Positions 53,410 through 62,877 of a stretch of DNA of 64,000 nucleotides are shown here, one piece after another. Positions within the stretch are counted from its first letter, which is position 1. Every line of letters starts with the position of its first letter. A model generated the notes under the pieces. The model was not told where the DNA came from. It did no database searches and saw only the letters and a list, made by a program, of their open reading frames with translations. Source of the stretch: an uncultured Chitinophagaceae bacterium (GTDB lineage Bacteria; Bacteroidota; Bacteroidia; Chitinophagales; Chitinophagaceae); the NCBI GenBank assembly GCA_936908745.1, contig CAKZFX010000011.1:454121-518120 (forward strand). The letters run 5' to 3'. The position numbers were made by a program, and so were the translations under genes.

Positions 53410-55365
53410 ATGCAGTGGTTTAAAAATATATTTCGCAAAAGAAAAAAAGTAAATGAGCCGGCTTACTATAAAATACCGGAGCATGAACGCATGAGCATTA
53501 TCGAGCGTTCGTGCAAGCAGGTGTCAAGAGGCGTATTCTTTTCTACGATCATTATTATCACTTCTTTTTTGCCTGTATTCCTGCTCACCGGGCAAGAGGG
53601 TAAACTATTTCACCCGCTGGCGTTTACCAAAACGTTTATTATGATCGTGGATGCTGTGCTGGTATTAACGCTGGCGCCGGTACTGATCTCCTTCTTTATG
53701 AAAGGACGTTTTCGAAACGAGCGGTCCAATCCTGTGAACAGGGTATTAGAAAAAATATACGAGCCTGTGATCCGGTTTTGTATCAAATGGCGAAAAACGA
53801 TCATCGGGGTTAACCTTATTGCGCTGCTCATCAGTATTCCGCTCATTATGAAACTGGGACGTGAATTTATGCCGCCGCTGGATGAAGGGTCTTTGCTCTT
53901 TATGCCCGTAACGCTGCCGGATGTTTCTAACTCCGAAGCAAAACGCCTGTTGCAGATACAGGATAAACTGATACGCACCGTTCCCGAAGTATCGCATGTG
54001 CTGGGTAAAGCCGGTCGTGCAAATACCGCCACGGACAACTCGCCCATCAGTATGATCGAGACCATTATCCTGCTGAAACCCAAAAACGAATGGCGTGCCG
54101 GGCTGACAAAAAATGATATCATCAACGAGCTGAACTCAAAAATGCAGATTCCCGGTGTGACGAACGGGTGGACACAACCCATCATCAACCGGATCAACAT
54201 GCTTTCCACGGGCATCCGCACCGATGTGGGCGTAAAAGTATATGGGCAAAACCTTGACAGCATTTATGCCTTTGCACAAACCATTAAAAAGCAACTGGAA
54301 AACATTGATGGTGTAAAAGACCTGTATGTAGAGCCGATCACCGGTGGTAAATATGTTGACATTGCCGTGAACCGCGAAGAGATCGGACGCTACGGCCTCA
54401 GCGTGGATGATGTGAACACAGTTGTTGAAAGCGCCTTAGGCGGTATGAAGCTCACAACGACCATTGAAGGTCGCCAGCGTTTTTCTGTCAACGCCCGTTA
54501 CGGACAAGACTTCCGTAATAATCTCGAAGCATTAAAACGGTTGCAGGTACAGACAATGGGATTTGGTCCCATTCCGCTGGAGGCGGTGGCCGATATCAAA
54601 CTGGGCGAAGGTCCGCCCATGATCAATTCGGAAAATGCAATGCTAAGAGGAACCGTACTCTTCAACGTGCGGGAGCGGGATTTGGGAAGCACCGTGCAGG
54701 AGGCAAGGGAAAAGCTGGACAAGATGATCGGCAAACTGCCCAAAGGCTACTTCCTGGAATGGAGCGGGCAATATGAAAACCTGATCCGTGGCGAAAAAAC
54801 ATTGAAGATGATCATGCCGATCGTGCTGCTCATCATCTTCCTGTCCATGTACTTTGCGTTTCACTCTGCCCGTGAAGCCTTCTTTAGTTTGATCAGTATT
54901 CCGTTTGCACTGATCGGTGGCGCTTATATGATCTATGCCTGGGATGTGAACCTCTCCGTAGCGGTGGCGGTTGGTTTTATTGCACTCTTCGGGCTGGCCG
55001 TGGAAACAGGTATCGTGATGGTCATCTACCTCAATGACGCCATGCAGCAGCTCGTAGCTAAAAAAGGCAACTCAAGAGACACGATCACCAAAGCAGACTT
55101 AAGGGAATACGTGATAGCAGGTGCGGCCAAACGTTTACGGCCCAAGCTGATGACAGTGGCAGTGTCACTGTTTGGTTTAGTGCCCATTCTCTGGAGTGAT
55201 GGCGTGGGAAGTGATGTGATGAAGCCGATTGTATTACCTATGATCGGCGGCGTATTTACTTCTGCTGTGCATATCCTGCTGGTAACGCCCATCATTTTCC
55301 TGATGACCAAAGAATATGAATTGAAAAAATTTGGAAAAATAGAAGTGCTGGATGCAGCACATTAA
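53410..55365 (+). CDS. cusA: CusA-type RND efflux pump, C-terminal part
   Basis: The 651-aa second part of the pump. It starts with a basic loop (KNIFRKRKKVNEPAYYKIPEH) that continues the reading frame of the first part after a TAA and one codon. Helices 5 and 6 follow (FFSTIIIITSFLPVFLL; FHPLAFTKTFIMIVDAV), then helix 7, the second porter half (MPPLDEGSLLFMPVTLPD) and helices 8-12 (VAVAVGFIALFGLAVETGIV; GAAKRLRPKLMTVAV). The break is on the cytosolic side between complete helix bundles, so two chains could assemble. The ATG is preceded by no visible ribosome-binding site. Confidence 0.9.
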   Translation: MQWFKNIFRKRKKVNEPAYYKIPEHERMSIIERSCKQVSRGVFFSTIIIITSFLPVFLLTGQEGKLFHPLAFTKTFIMIVDAVLVLTLAPVLISFFMKGRFRNERSNPVNRVLEKIYEPVIRFCIKWRKTIIGVNLIALLISIPLIMKLGREFMPPLDEGSLLFMPVTLPDVSNSEAKRLLQIQDKLIRTVPEVSHVLGKAGRANTATDNSPISMIETIILLKPKNEWRAGLTKNDIINELNSKMQIPGVTNGWTQPIINRINMLSTGIRTDVGVKVYGQNLDSIYAFAQTIKKQLENIDGVKDLYVEPITGGKYVDIAVNREEIGRYGLSVDDVNTVVESALGGMKLTTTIEGRQRFSVNARYGQDFRNNLEALKRLQVQTMGFGPIPLEAVADIKLGEGPPMINSENAMLRGTVLFNVRERDLGSTVQEAREKLDKMIGKLPKGYFLEWSGQYENLIRGEKTLKMIMPIVLLIIFLSMYFAFHSAREAFFSLISIPFALIGGAYMIYAWDVNLSVAVAVGFIALFGLAVETGIVMVIYLNDAMQQLVAKKGNSRDTITKADLREYVIAGAAKRLRPKLMTVAVSLFGLVPILWSDGVGSDVMKPIVLPMIGGVFTSAVHILLVTPIIFLMTKEYELKKFGKIEVLDAAH

Positions 55366-55375
55366 AAATGATACG

Positions 55376-56626
55376 ATGCGAAGAATACTATTTCTGTTTA
55401 CAATAATAATGTTGGTTACAATGGCGTCAACAGCGCAGGTGATGACGCTGGAAGCCGTTATGGACAGCGTAAAAACCTCGCACCCGGTGGTGAAAATGTA
55501 TGATAAGGAAATCCGGTCAATGGATGAAGCTGCAAAAGGCGCCCGGAGCTGGATGCCGCCACAACTCGGCATAGGCCAGTTTATGACGCCATACAATATA
55601 AAAATGTGGAATCGCGATGGCGACATGCCCGGTATGGGTTCCATTATGATATCCGGCGAGCAAATGTTTCCCAACAAAAAAAAGCTGGATGCCGACGAGC
55701 AATACATGAAAGCCATGTCATCCGTTGAAAAAGAAAAAAAGAACGCCAGCCTTAACGAACTGGTCAATGATGCCAAGCAGCTTTACTATGAATGGATCGT
55801 ACTGGAAAAAAAATTGTCCATTCTTTCTGAAAATGAAAAAATACTGGACTTCATGATCCGCAATGCGGAAATACGGTATAAAAACGGGTTGGAAAAAATC
55901 AATGCCTATTACAAAGCAAAAGCAGCGCTGGGTGATGTCAAAAACATGCAGGTAATGTATGACTATGATATCCGTGAAAAAAAGATACGGCTGAATGCAT
56001 TGATGGGCCGTCATGCACTTACCGAATTTGCGATTGATACAACCTACCGGGTAGCTGACTTTTCAGGGATCGTTTTTGACAGCACACTGTTTTATAACAA
56101 CCGGAGCGATTTCAAATCCCTGGACAAGGAGATCAACCTTGCCAGCCTGAAACAGCAAACAGAGAAAGCAGCCCTGAAACCACAGTTTGGTATTCGCTAC
56201 GACAATATGTTCGGGTTTGCCGGTCAGCCTTTTATGTACACCATTATGGGCATGGTACGGATCCCGCTTACTAAATGGTCTTCCAAAATGAACAAGGCCA
56301 ATATTGAAAGCCTGAAATGGAAAGCCGAAGCCATACAGGCGCAAAAAGAAATGATGGTAAATGAATACAGCGGTATGGCTTATGGTATGCGCAACGAACT
56401 GGACTTAAAGAAAAAGCAAATGGTACTGTACGAAACGCAAATCATCCCGGCGCTGCGCAACAACTATAAAACCATGCAGCTTGGTTACGAGCAAAACACT
56501 GAAGAGCTGTTTATGCTCTATGATGCCTGGGAAACGCTGAACATGAAACAACTTGAATACATCGAACTGCTGAACCGCAGCCTGCTATTGCAAGTGACGA
56601 TTGAACGATTAATGGAAAAAAATTAA
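55376..56626 (+). CDS. cusC: TolC-family outer-membrane efflux protein (CusC-like)
   Basis: A 416-aa outer-membrane channel subunit. The start at 55376 gives a signal peptide (MRRILFLFTIIMLVTMASTAQ); the upstream ATG at 55352 lies inside cusA. Long helices with repeated heptads (KQLYYEWIVLEKKLSILSEN; MRNELDLKKKQMVLYETQII) and the LKQQTEKAALKPQFGIRYDN turn fit TolC. It begins 10 bp after cusA and provides the outer-membrane exit. Confidence 0.9.
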   Translation: MRRILFLFTIIMLVTMASTAQVMTLEAVMDSVKTSHPVVKMYDKEIRSMDEAAKGARSWMPPQLGIGQFMTPYNIKMWNRDGDMPGMGSIMISGEQMFPNKKKLDADEQYMKAMSSVEKEKKNASLNELVNDAKQLYYEWIVLEKKLSILSENEKILDFMIRNAEIRYKNGLEKINAYYKAKAALGDVKNMQVMYDYDIREKKIRLNALMGRHALTEFAIDTTYRVADFSGIVFDSTLFYNNRSDFKSLDKEINLASLKQQTEKAALKPQFGIRYDNMFGFAGQPFMYTIMGMVRIPLTKWSSKMNKANIESLKWKAEAIQAQKEMMVNEYSGMAYGMRNELDLKKKQMVLYETQIIPALRNNYKTMQLGYEQNTEELFMLYDAWETLNMKQLEYIELLNRSLLLQVTIERLMEKN

Positions 56627-56634
56627 GGAGTGAC

Positions 56635-57888
56635 ATGAAACGGATTGCTATTTATATAATACTAATCGCCGGGACGGTGCTTGCTGCATCATGTGGCAAT
56701 AAAAAGAAAACCGCTGATAGTGGCCATGAAGGGCATACGGCAGGAGCTATGTACACCTGCCCGATGCCGGAAGACTCTGTATTCAGCGATAAACCCGGCA
56801 AATGTCCCAAATGCGGAATGGACCTTATACGCATGGGTTCAGAAGTGGACCTTGAAGCAGTACTAAAACCTACCAATGAATTTGTGATCTCTTCTATACC
56901 CGTTGTGGCCATGCAGCACCGGGAAAATGAAATTGAAATAGAAGCATTGGGAAGAATAGCGTATGACACACGCTATACAGGCAGCATCTCTGCAAGGGTA
57001 TCGGGAAGAATTGAAAAACTCTATGTACGCTACCGCTACCAGCATATCAGTAAAGGGCAGCATATCATGGACATCTACAGCCCAGAAATGCTGACGGCGC
57101 AGCAAAACCTCCTGTTCCTGCTTAAAAACGATCCCGGCAATGAAATGCTGATAGCGGCGGCTAAAAACAAACTATTGCTGCTGGGTATGGAAAACACGCA
57201 ATTACAAAAAGTAATAGCAGCGAAAAAGCCATCATTGACCGTAGCTGTATACAGCAACTACAGCGGCCATATTCATGAAGGCGTCAGCGGCAGCAACATG
57301 AACGCACAGGCGGGTGATATGAAAGATGTTTCATTGGTTACGCAAGACCTTTCTATAAAGGAAGGTATGTACGTGCAAAAAGGCCAGATGATCTTTTCTG
57401 TGTACAACCCTGCACAGGCATGGGCAGTATTGAATATTTATACCGACAACCAATCCATGATAAAAGTTGGCAATGCCGTCAGGGTGGTTCCTGAAACAGC
57501 GCCGGACAAAGACTTCCGTGCAAGGATCGACTTTATAGAACCTTTTTACCGGGAAGGAAGCAAAACGGTGACAGCAAGGGTATTCTTTAACAACAGCGGC
57601 TTACAAATTCCCGTTGGCAGCCCTGTAACAGCTTCCATTTTTGGCAACTCCAAAGAAGCCTACTGGTTGCCAAAGGAAGCAGTGCTTTCATTAGGGATAG
57701 ACAAAGCAGTATTTCAAAAAACAGGCGAAGGCTTCAAAGCAGCCAAAATACATACAGGTATTATGCATGAAAAACATATACAGGTGCTGAGTGGCATTAC
57801 TCCAACAGACTCTGTGGCCATGGATGCCCAATACCTGATGGACAGTGAAAGTTTTATCAAACTAAATACAGCGCATAACCATGAATAA
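56635..57888 (+). CDS. cusB: CusB-like RND periplasmic adaptor 1 with heavy-metal-binding domain
   Basis: A 417-aa membrane-fusion protein and lipoprotein (Cys at residue 20 in TVLAASC). A heavy-metal-binding domain comes first (MYTCPMPED ... GKCPKCGMDL, about 39-67). The hairpin and lipoyl-like regions (SARVSGRIEKLYVRYRYQHI; AEMLTAQQNLLFLLKN-like) follow, then a beta-barrel and membrane-proximal part. It links pump and channel and can hand Cu+ or Ag+ to CusA. Its stop overlaps the next adaptor start by 8 bp. Confidence 0.9.
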   Translation: MKRIAIYIILIAGTVLAASCGNKKKTADSGHEGHTAGAMYTCPMPEDSVFSDKPGKCPKCGMDLIRMGSEVDLEAVLKPTNEFVISSIPVVAMQHRENEIEIEALGRIAYDTRYTGSISARVSGRIEKLYVRYRYQHISKGQHIMDIYSPEMLTAQQNLLFLLKNDPGNEMLIAAAKNKLLLLGMENTQLQKVIAAKKPSLTVAVYSNYSGHIHEGVSGSNMNAQAGDMKDVSLVTQDLSIKEGMYVQKGQMIFSVYNPAQAWAVLNIYTDNQSMIKVGNAVRVVPETAPDKDFRARIDFIEPFYREGSKTVTARVFFNNSGLQIPVGSPVTASIFGNSKEAYWLPKEAVLSLGIDKAVFQKTGEGFKAAKIHTGIMHEKHIQVLSGITPTDSVAMDAQYLMDSESFIKLNTAHNHE

Positions 57889-59092
57889 AAAAATAACTAT
57901 ACGGCTCCTGCCGCTTACGCTCCTGTTGCTTATACTGCAGGCTTGTGATAGCGGCCCTAAAGCGCCGGCCGATCCGAATATATACTATACCTGCTCAATG
58001 GACCCGCAGGTGGTGTCGGACAAACCCGGCATTTGTCCTATTTGTAAAATGGACCTGACGCCTGTAACAAAGAAAGTGGGTGAAAAACAAGATGAGCTTG
58101 AACTAAGTGACCAGCAGGTACAATTAGGCAACATTCAAATGGACACAATAAAAAACGGCGCTATCAACAATGAACTGGTGTTAACAGCCACCTTAAACTT
58201 TGATCAATCAAAAGTAAACGTGGTAAGTGCCCGGGTGATGGGACGGGTGGAAAAGCTGTATCATAAAAATTTGGGCGACTATGTACAAAAAGGAGCACCG
58301 CTTTTTGATTTATACAGCGAAGAATTGAATAATGCCAAGCAGGAATATTTGCTGGCATTGGATAAAAAGAAACTGTTTACCGAAGATGTTGTAATCGACT
58401 TCGAACAACTCATACAAAGCGCCAAAAACAAACTGCTTCTGTGGGGCATCACAGAGGCGCAAATAAAAGAACTGGTGAAGGCCGGGAAAGCAAAACCGGT
58501 CACTACTTTTTACAGCACAGATAATGGCTACATCACAGAGTTGGGGGTGCGGGAAGGCGACTATGTAATGGAAGGAGGCAGCGTTGTCCGGCTTGCTGAT
58601 CTTTCCGGTCTGTGGGCAGAGGCGCAGGTATATACTTCGCAAATGGCGCAGGTCAATAAAAACAGCGCAGCAGTGGTACACTTTCCGGGATTTGCGGAAA
58701 AAGAAATCAAAGGCAAAATAGAATTCGTCAATCCCGAAATCAATCCTGATATACGGGTCAACCTGTTGCGGGTGGCTGTGCCCAATCCCGGCAACCAGCT
58801 AAAACCCGGCATGCCTGCTTATGTGGTACTAAAAAGCCCTGAACGCACTTCGCTTACACTCCCGATAGATGCAGTCATCCGCAATGGCAAAGCGGCCAGC
58901 GTCTGGGTGCAGGCAGGGAAAAGCACATTCAAAGCAGTGATGGTGGAAACAGGTTTGGAAAGCGATAACCGCATCGAAATAAAATCAGGACTCAAAGAAG
59001 GAGATATCGTGGTGCTTACAGGAGCCTACCTCCTGCACAGTGAATATGTATTTAAAAAAGGAACAAATCCTATGGCCGGGCACAATCATTAA
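57881..59092 (+). CDS. cusB: CusB-like RND periplasmic adaptor 2 with heavy-metal-binding domain
   Basis: A 403-aa second adaptor, a lipoprotein (LILQAC, Cys 22) with the same heavy-metal-binding module (YYTCSMDPQVV ... GICPICKMDL, about 35-62) and the same adaptor architecture. It ends with a Met/His tail (NPMAGHNH). It overlaps adaptor 1 by 8 bp, so the two are translationally coupled. The sequences differ widely, so this is an old duplication or a recruited paralogue rather than a recent copy. A heteromeric adaptor ring is a reasonable guess. Confidence 0.9.
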   Translation: MNKKITIRLLPLTLLLLILQACDSGPKAPADPNIYYTCSMDPQVVSDKPGICPICKMDLTPVTKKVGEKQDELELSDQQVQLGNIQMDTIKNGAINNELVLTATLNFDQSKVNVVSARVMGRVEKLYHKNLGDYVQKGAPLFDLYSEELNNAKQEYLLALDKKKLFTEDVVIDFEQLIQSAKNKLLLWGITEAQIKELVKAGKAKPVTTFYSTDNGYITELGVREGDYVMEGGSVVRLADLSGLWAEAQVYTSQMAQVNKNSAAVVHFPGFAEKEIKGKIEFVNPEINPDIRVNLLRVAVPNPGNQLKPGMPAYVVLKSPERTSLTLPIDAVIRNGKAASVWVQAGKSTFKAVMVETGLESDNRIEIKSGLKEGDIVVLTGAYLLHSEYVFKKGTNPMAGHNH

Positions 59093-59130
59093 ACCTTATT
59101 CATTTATATAAACAAGCCATCAAAAAATTG

Positions 59131-59199
59131 AGGAATATTAAGAGAGTAAGAATAGCAGTTAGTTAAAGTTGGTTCACAAATCTTACTCTCTTAATTCCT
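59131..59199. repeat. Long inverted repeat downstream of the second cusB
   Basis: The arms (21 and 19 nt) at 59131-59151 and 59181-59199 are complementary apart from a 2-nt bulge and flank a 29-nt centre. The core is TAAGAGAGTAAGA / TCTTACTCTCTTA. It lies between cusB2 and the DUF2911 gene. It may be a terminator/attenuator hairpin or a small palindromic repeat element; no T run follows. Confidence 0.6.
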
Positions 59200-59226
59200 T
59201 AATACGTACCAATCAAACCAACAACT

Positions 59227-59799
59227 ATGTATAAACAAACTGCTTTCTTTTTGCTGCTAATCGGTTCTTTTCTTATTACAAACAACACATCGGCCCAAAC
59301 CGGCGGAGACGTGTGTTATAACCCGAACCTTGTCACGGATACGTCCAAAAAAAGTATTAAATCCATGGCAGCTGTGGTTGTGAATGGTGACAGTATCAAA
59401 ATCAACTACCACTCGCCCGGTGTTCGCAAAAGAATCATTTGGGGCGGTCTTGTGCAATATGGCGAAGTATGGGTAACGGGTGCACACGATGCCACTACGC
59501 TGGAAATGCCGGTAAATTTTATTGTAAATGGTAAAGAAATTCCTGCGGGCAAATATGCGCTCTTTTCTATTCCCGGGAAAAAGGAATGGACATTTATCAT
59601 CAACAAACACTGGAAACAACACCTTGCTTCGGAATATGATGAGAAAGACGATGTGGTCCGCATTAAAGTGAAACCCAAAAAAACAAAACACACGGAGCGG
59701 TTGCAATATTTTATTGAAACAGAAAGTAATAGCAAAGGATATATAGCGGTAGCCTGGGAAAAATTGCAGTTAAAAATTCCTTTCATACTTAAAAACTAA
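59227..59799 (+). CDS. DUF2911 exported protein, 190 aa
   Basis: A signal peptide (FFLLLIGSFLITNNTSAQ) is followed by the DUF2911 domain, with the typical INYHSPGVRKRIIWGGLVQYGEVWVTG and IPAGKYALFSIPGKKEWTFI segments. It is a beta-sandwich of unknown function, frequent in Bacteroidota and often near metal efflux genes. It sits inside the copper island between the adaptors and the P-type ATPase. Confidence 0.88.
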   Translation: MYKQTAFFLLLIGSFLITNNTSAQTGGDVCYNPNLVTDTSKKSIKSMAAVVVNGDSIKINYHSPGVRKRIIWGGLVQYGEVWVTGAHDATTLEMPVNFIVNGKEIPAGKYALFSIPGKKEWTFIINKHWKQHLASEYDEKDDVVRIKVKPKKTKHTERLQYFIETESNSKGYIAVAWEKLQLKIPFILKN

Positions 59800-59804
59800 A
59801 ACTC

Positions 59805-62048
59805 ATGAGCCAGCAACAATATGCCTGCCCTATGCACCCCGAAGTGATAAAAGATATACCGGACAACTGCCCACTGTGCGGGATGAATCTGGTGCCAGTT
59901 CATGTAAGCGGAGAACAATCAGTACAGGGAAAAGAGAAAGAAAGTGAAGAGATGGCTAAGGCGCCGGTGATACAAACGAAAAACAGTGGGAATTTTCAAA
60001 AATACACCTGTCCCATGCATCCGCACATCATTAAAGATGCACCGGGCAAATGTCCTTTGTGCGGCATGGCACTATCGCCGCTGGCAAAAAAGGATGGACA
60101 TAGCCATCATGGCGGCCATGCTTCCGCAATAGCGGATTTCAGAAAACGATTTTATGTTTCGCTGGTATTAACCATCCCAATTATGTTGCTCTCGGAAACG
60201 ATACAACACTGGATGAATATTGACATTAGCTTTCCGGGATCCGGTTACCTGTTATTCCTGCTCGCATCCATCGTTTTCTTCTATGGAGGCTGGCCTTTTC
60301 TGAAAGGGTTAACAGGAGAGCTGCGGGCTAAAAATCCGGGTATGATGACATTGGTAGGTTTTGCCATCTCTGTTTCCTACCTGTATAGCGTGGCTGTTGT
60401 TTTTGGACTAAAAGGCATGGATTTCTTCTGGGAGCTGTCCACATTGATTGTAATTATGCTGTTGGGCCACTGGATCGAGATGCGATCTGTAGCCGGTGCT
60501 TCCAGGGAGTTGGAGCTATTGGTACAATTGATGCCGGACGAAGCCCATCTTGTAGCGGATGGGCAGGTGACAGAGGTGAAAACCAACACGCTGAAAAAGG
60601 ACGATATTATATTGATAAAGCCGGGTGAAAAGGTGGCGGCAGACGGAGTGATTATTGAAGGAGAAAGTTATTTGGATGAATCCTTGCTCACCGGCGAATC
60701 AAAGCCTGTAAAAAAAGAAAAAGACGGTAACCTGATTGCCGGTTCTATTAATGGCAACGGCGCTATAAAAATCAGGGTGTTGCACAGCGTCGAAGACTCT
60801 TATCTCTCGCAGGTTATTACGCTTGTGCAGGAAGCACAGCAGTCAAAATCAAAAACACAATTGCTTGCTAATACCGCCGCCAAATGGCTGACGGTTATTG
60901 CCATCGTTACAGGAGTCATCACTTTTATAGCCTGGTATTTTTCTGGTAAAAGCCTCGCTTTTTCAATGGAACGGATGGTAACGGTAATAGTAATCTGTTG
61001 CCCGCATGCACTAGGCCTTGCAGTGCCATTGGTAGTGGCCCGTTCCACATCCCTGTCGGCCAAAAACGGGTTGCTGATTAAAAACAGGATCGCTTTTGAA
61101 AATGCAAGAAAAATCACCACGCTTGTATTTGACAAAACCGGCACGTTGACGATTGGAAAATTCCGTGTAGTGCGTTTTGAAACACATGATCCGCAATACA
61201 ACAAAGAACTTGTTTTGAAATACGCGGCAGCATTGGAGCAAAACTCTGAACACCCCATTGCTACCGGCATTATTGCTATGGCCAGGGAGCAGGACCTTAT
61301 GTTGCCTGCCGTGACAGAGTTTGAAGCCATTACCGGTAAAGGAATAAAAGGAATAATTGACCAGAAAACAGTGATGGTGGTGAGCCCCGGTTATGTAAAA
61401 GAAAAATACAACTCTCCTGGTAATGATATACTACAAAAACCGGGGGAAACGGTTGTGTTTGTTCTGATCAATGACAGCATTTCCGGTTCCATTGCCCTGG
61501 CAGATGAAATAAGACCTGAATCTTATACAGCTATTCCAATGCTGAAGGCAAATCACATCAAGTCAATTTTATTGACAGGTGATAATGCCCAGGTGGCGAA
61601 AACGGTAAGCGAAAAACTTGGAATAGACAGTTTTATCGCAGAAGTATTGCCTCACCAGAAACTGGAAAAAATAAAAGAGCTGCAAGACCAAGGTGAATTT
61701 GTGGCCATGACAGGTGATGGTGTGAATGATGCACCTGCATTAGCGCAGGCCGATGTGGGTATTGCGGTGGGGTCGGGTTCTGATATTGCTGCCGAAACGG
61801 CCGATATCGTATTAGTAAACAGCAATCCCAAAGATGTGGTTTCGCTTATCCGCTTTGGCAAAGCGACCTACCGGAAAATGATTCAAAACTTAGTGTGGGC
61901 TACCGGCTACAACGTGGTGGCCATACCGCTGGCCGCTGGTGTGCTATATAAACAAGGCCTGTTGCTCAATCCTGCAGCGGGTGCAGTGTTTATGAGTGTA
62001 AGCACTATAATAGTAGCGATCAATGCTAATCTATTAAAAGTAAAATAG
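59805..62048 (+). CDS. copB: CopB-type P1B copper/silver ATPase with two heavy-metal-binding domains
   Basis: A 747-aa inner-membrane exporter. Two tandem heavy-metal-binding modules open the protein (YACPMHPEVI...CPLCGM at 6-27; YTCPMHPHII...CPLCGM at 68-88), then a His-rich link (HSHHGGH). TGES lies at 296-299. The membrane metal site is C399-P-H401, the CPH class (P1B-3, Cu/Ag type) rather than CPC. The phosphorylation site is D443-KTGTLT, and GDGVNDAPAL is present. It exports cytosolic copper to the periplasm, where the Cus system can remove it. It begins 6 bp after DUF2911. Confidence 0.95.
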   Translation: MSQQQYACPMHPEVIKDIPDNCPLCGMNLVPVHVSGEQSVQGKEKESEEMAKAPVIQTKNSGNFQKYTCPMHPHIIKDAPGKCPLCGMALSPLAKKDGHSHHGGHASAIADFRKRFYVSLVLTIPIMLLSETIQHWMNIDISFPGSGYLLFLLASIVFFYGGWPFLKGLTGELRAKNPGMMTLVGFAISVSYLYSVAVVFGLKGMDFFWELSTLIVIMLLGHWIEMRSVAGASRELELLVQLMPDEAHLVADGQVTEVKTNTLKKDDIILIKPGEKVAADGVIIEGESYLDESLLTGESKPVKKEKDGNLIAGSINGNGAIKIRVLHSVEDSYLSQVITLVQEAQQSKSKTQLLANTAAKWLTVIAIVTGVITFIAWYFSGKSLAFSMERMVTVIVICCPHALGLAVPLVVARSTSLSAKNGLLIKNRIAFENARKITTLVFDKTGTLTIGKFRVVRFETHDPQYNKELVLKYAAALEQNSEHPIATGIIAMAREQDLMLPAVTEFEAITGKGIKGIIDQKTVMVVSPGYVKEKYNSPGNDILQKPGETVVFVLINDSISGSIALADEIRPESYTAIPMLKANHIKSILLTGDNAQVAKTVSEKLGIDSFIAEVLPHQKLEKIKELQDQGEFVAMTGDGVNDAPALAQADVGIAVGSGSDIAAETADIVLVNSNPKDVVSLIRFGKATYRKMIQNLVWATGYNVVAIPLAAGVLYKQGLLLNPAAGAVFMSVSTIIVAINANLLKVK

Positions 62049-62069
62049 GCGTGTTTAACAAAAAATAAA

Positions 62070-62867
62070 ATGGCAAAAAGCAAGCACTACTATATCCGCA
62101 AAACACATCGCTGGTTAGGTGTGATACTGGGTGTGCAGTTTTTGTTCTGGACCATTGGCGGTTTATACTTTAGCTGGGTAAATATTGACGATGTGCATGG
62201 TGACTTCCAGAAAAAGAAAACGCCTATGTTTTCAACGAACTTATCATTGGTATCGCCGGCCAGTGTAATTGACAGTATAAAAAAAACACAGGCTGTTGAT
62301 TCTGTTTTCTCTCTCCAGCTCATTGATATTTTGGGTCAGCCTTATTACCAAATACGTACAGCCCATGTTGCCCCGAGTGGCAATGAAGAGCCGCCTATAC
62401 AATATGCCAATCATTTAGCGGATGCGGCGACGGGCAGCTTACGGCCAGCATTGACAAAAGAAGAAGCGATTGAAGTGGCGGCAAACAGGTTTAATGGAGA
62501 GCCTGTTATTAAATCGGTGGAATACCTAACAGTTACCAATAATCATCATGAATACAGGGAAAGCCCGCTGCCTGCGTATGCAATAACATTTGAACACCCC
62601 GGCAATACAACCGTGTATGTAGCAAGTGAGTTAGGAACAGTGCAAAAATTCAGGAACAATAAGTGGAGAGCTTTTGACTTCCTGTGGATGATGCACACCA
62701 TGGACTATGAAGGTCGTGACAACTTTGGCAACCTGCTGCTGCGTGTATTTTCCATCTTTGGTTTGATAACGGTGATCAGTGGCTTTGTGCTGTTCTTTAT
62801 CAGCTACAAACGGAAAAAGAAAAAATATGTAAAACTGGTAAATGTTTCCAGAAATGTCAACACTTAA
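62070..62867 (+). CDS. PepSY-associated membrane protein, 265 aa
   Basis: It has an N-terminal membrane helix (LGVILGVQFLFWTIGGLYFSW), a PepSY-like periplasmic domain and a second helix near the end (SIFGLITVISGFVLFFISY) followed by a Lys-rich tail. This is the architecture of PepSY-TM proteins that accompany siderophore or metal systems. It overlaps nothing but lies 22 bp after copB and shares its direction. The function in copper handling is unknown. Confidence 0.85.
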   Translation: MAKSKHYYIRKTHRWLGVILGVQFLFWTIGGLYFSWVNIDDVHGDFQKKKTPMFSTNLSLVSPASVIDSIKKTQAVDSVFSLQLIDILGQPYYQIRTAHVAPSGNEEPPIQYANHLADAATGSLRPALTKEEAIEVAANRFNGEPVIKSVEYLTVTNNHHEYRESPLPAYAITFEHPGNTTVYVASELGTVQKFRNNKWRAFDFLWMMHTMDYEGRDNFGNLLLRVFSIFGLITVISGFVLFFISYKRKKKKYVKLVNVSRNVNT

Positions 62868-62877
62868 ATTCAACCAT

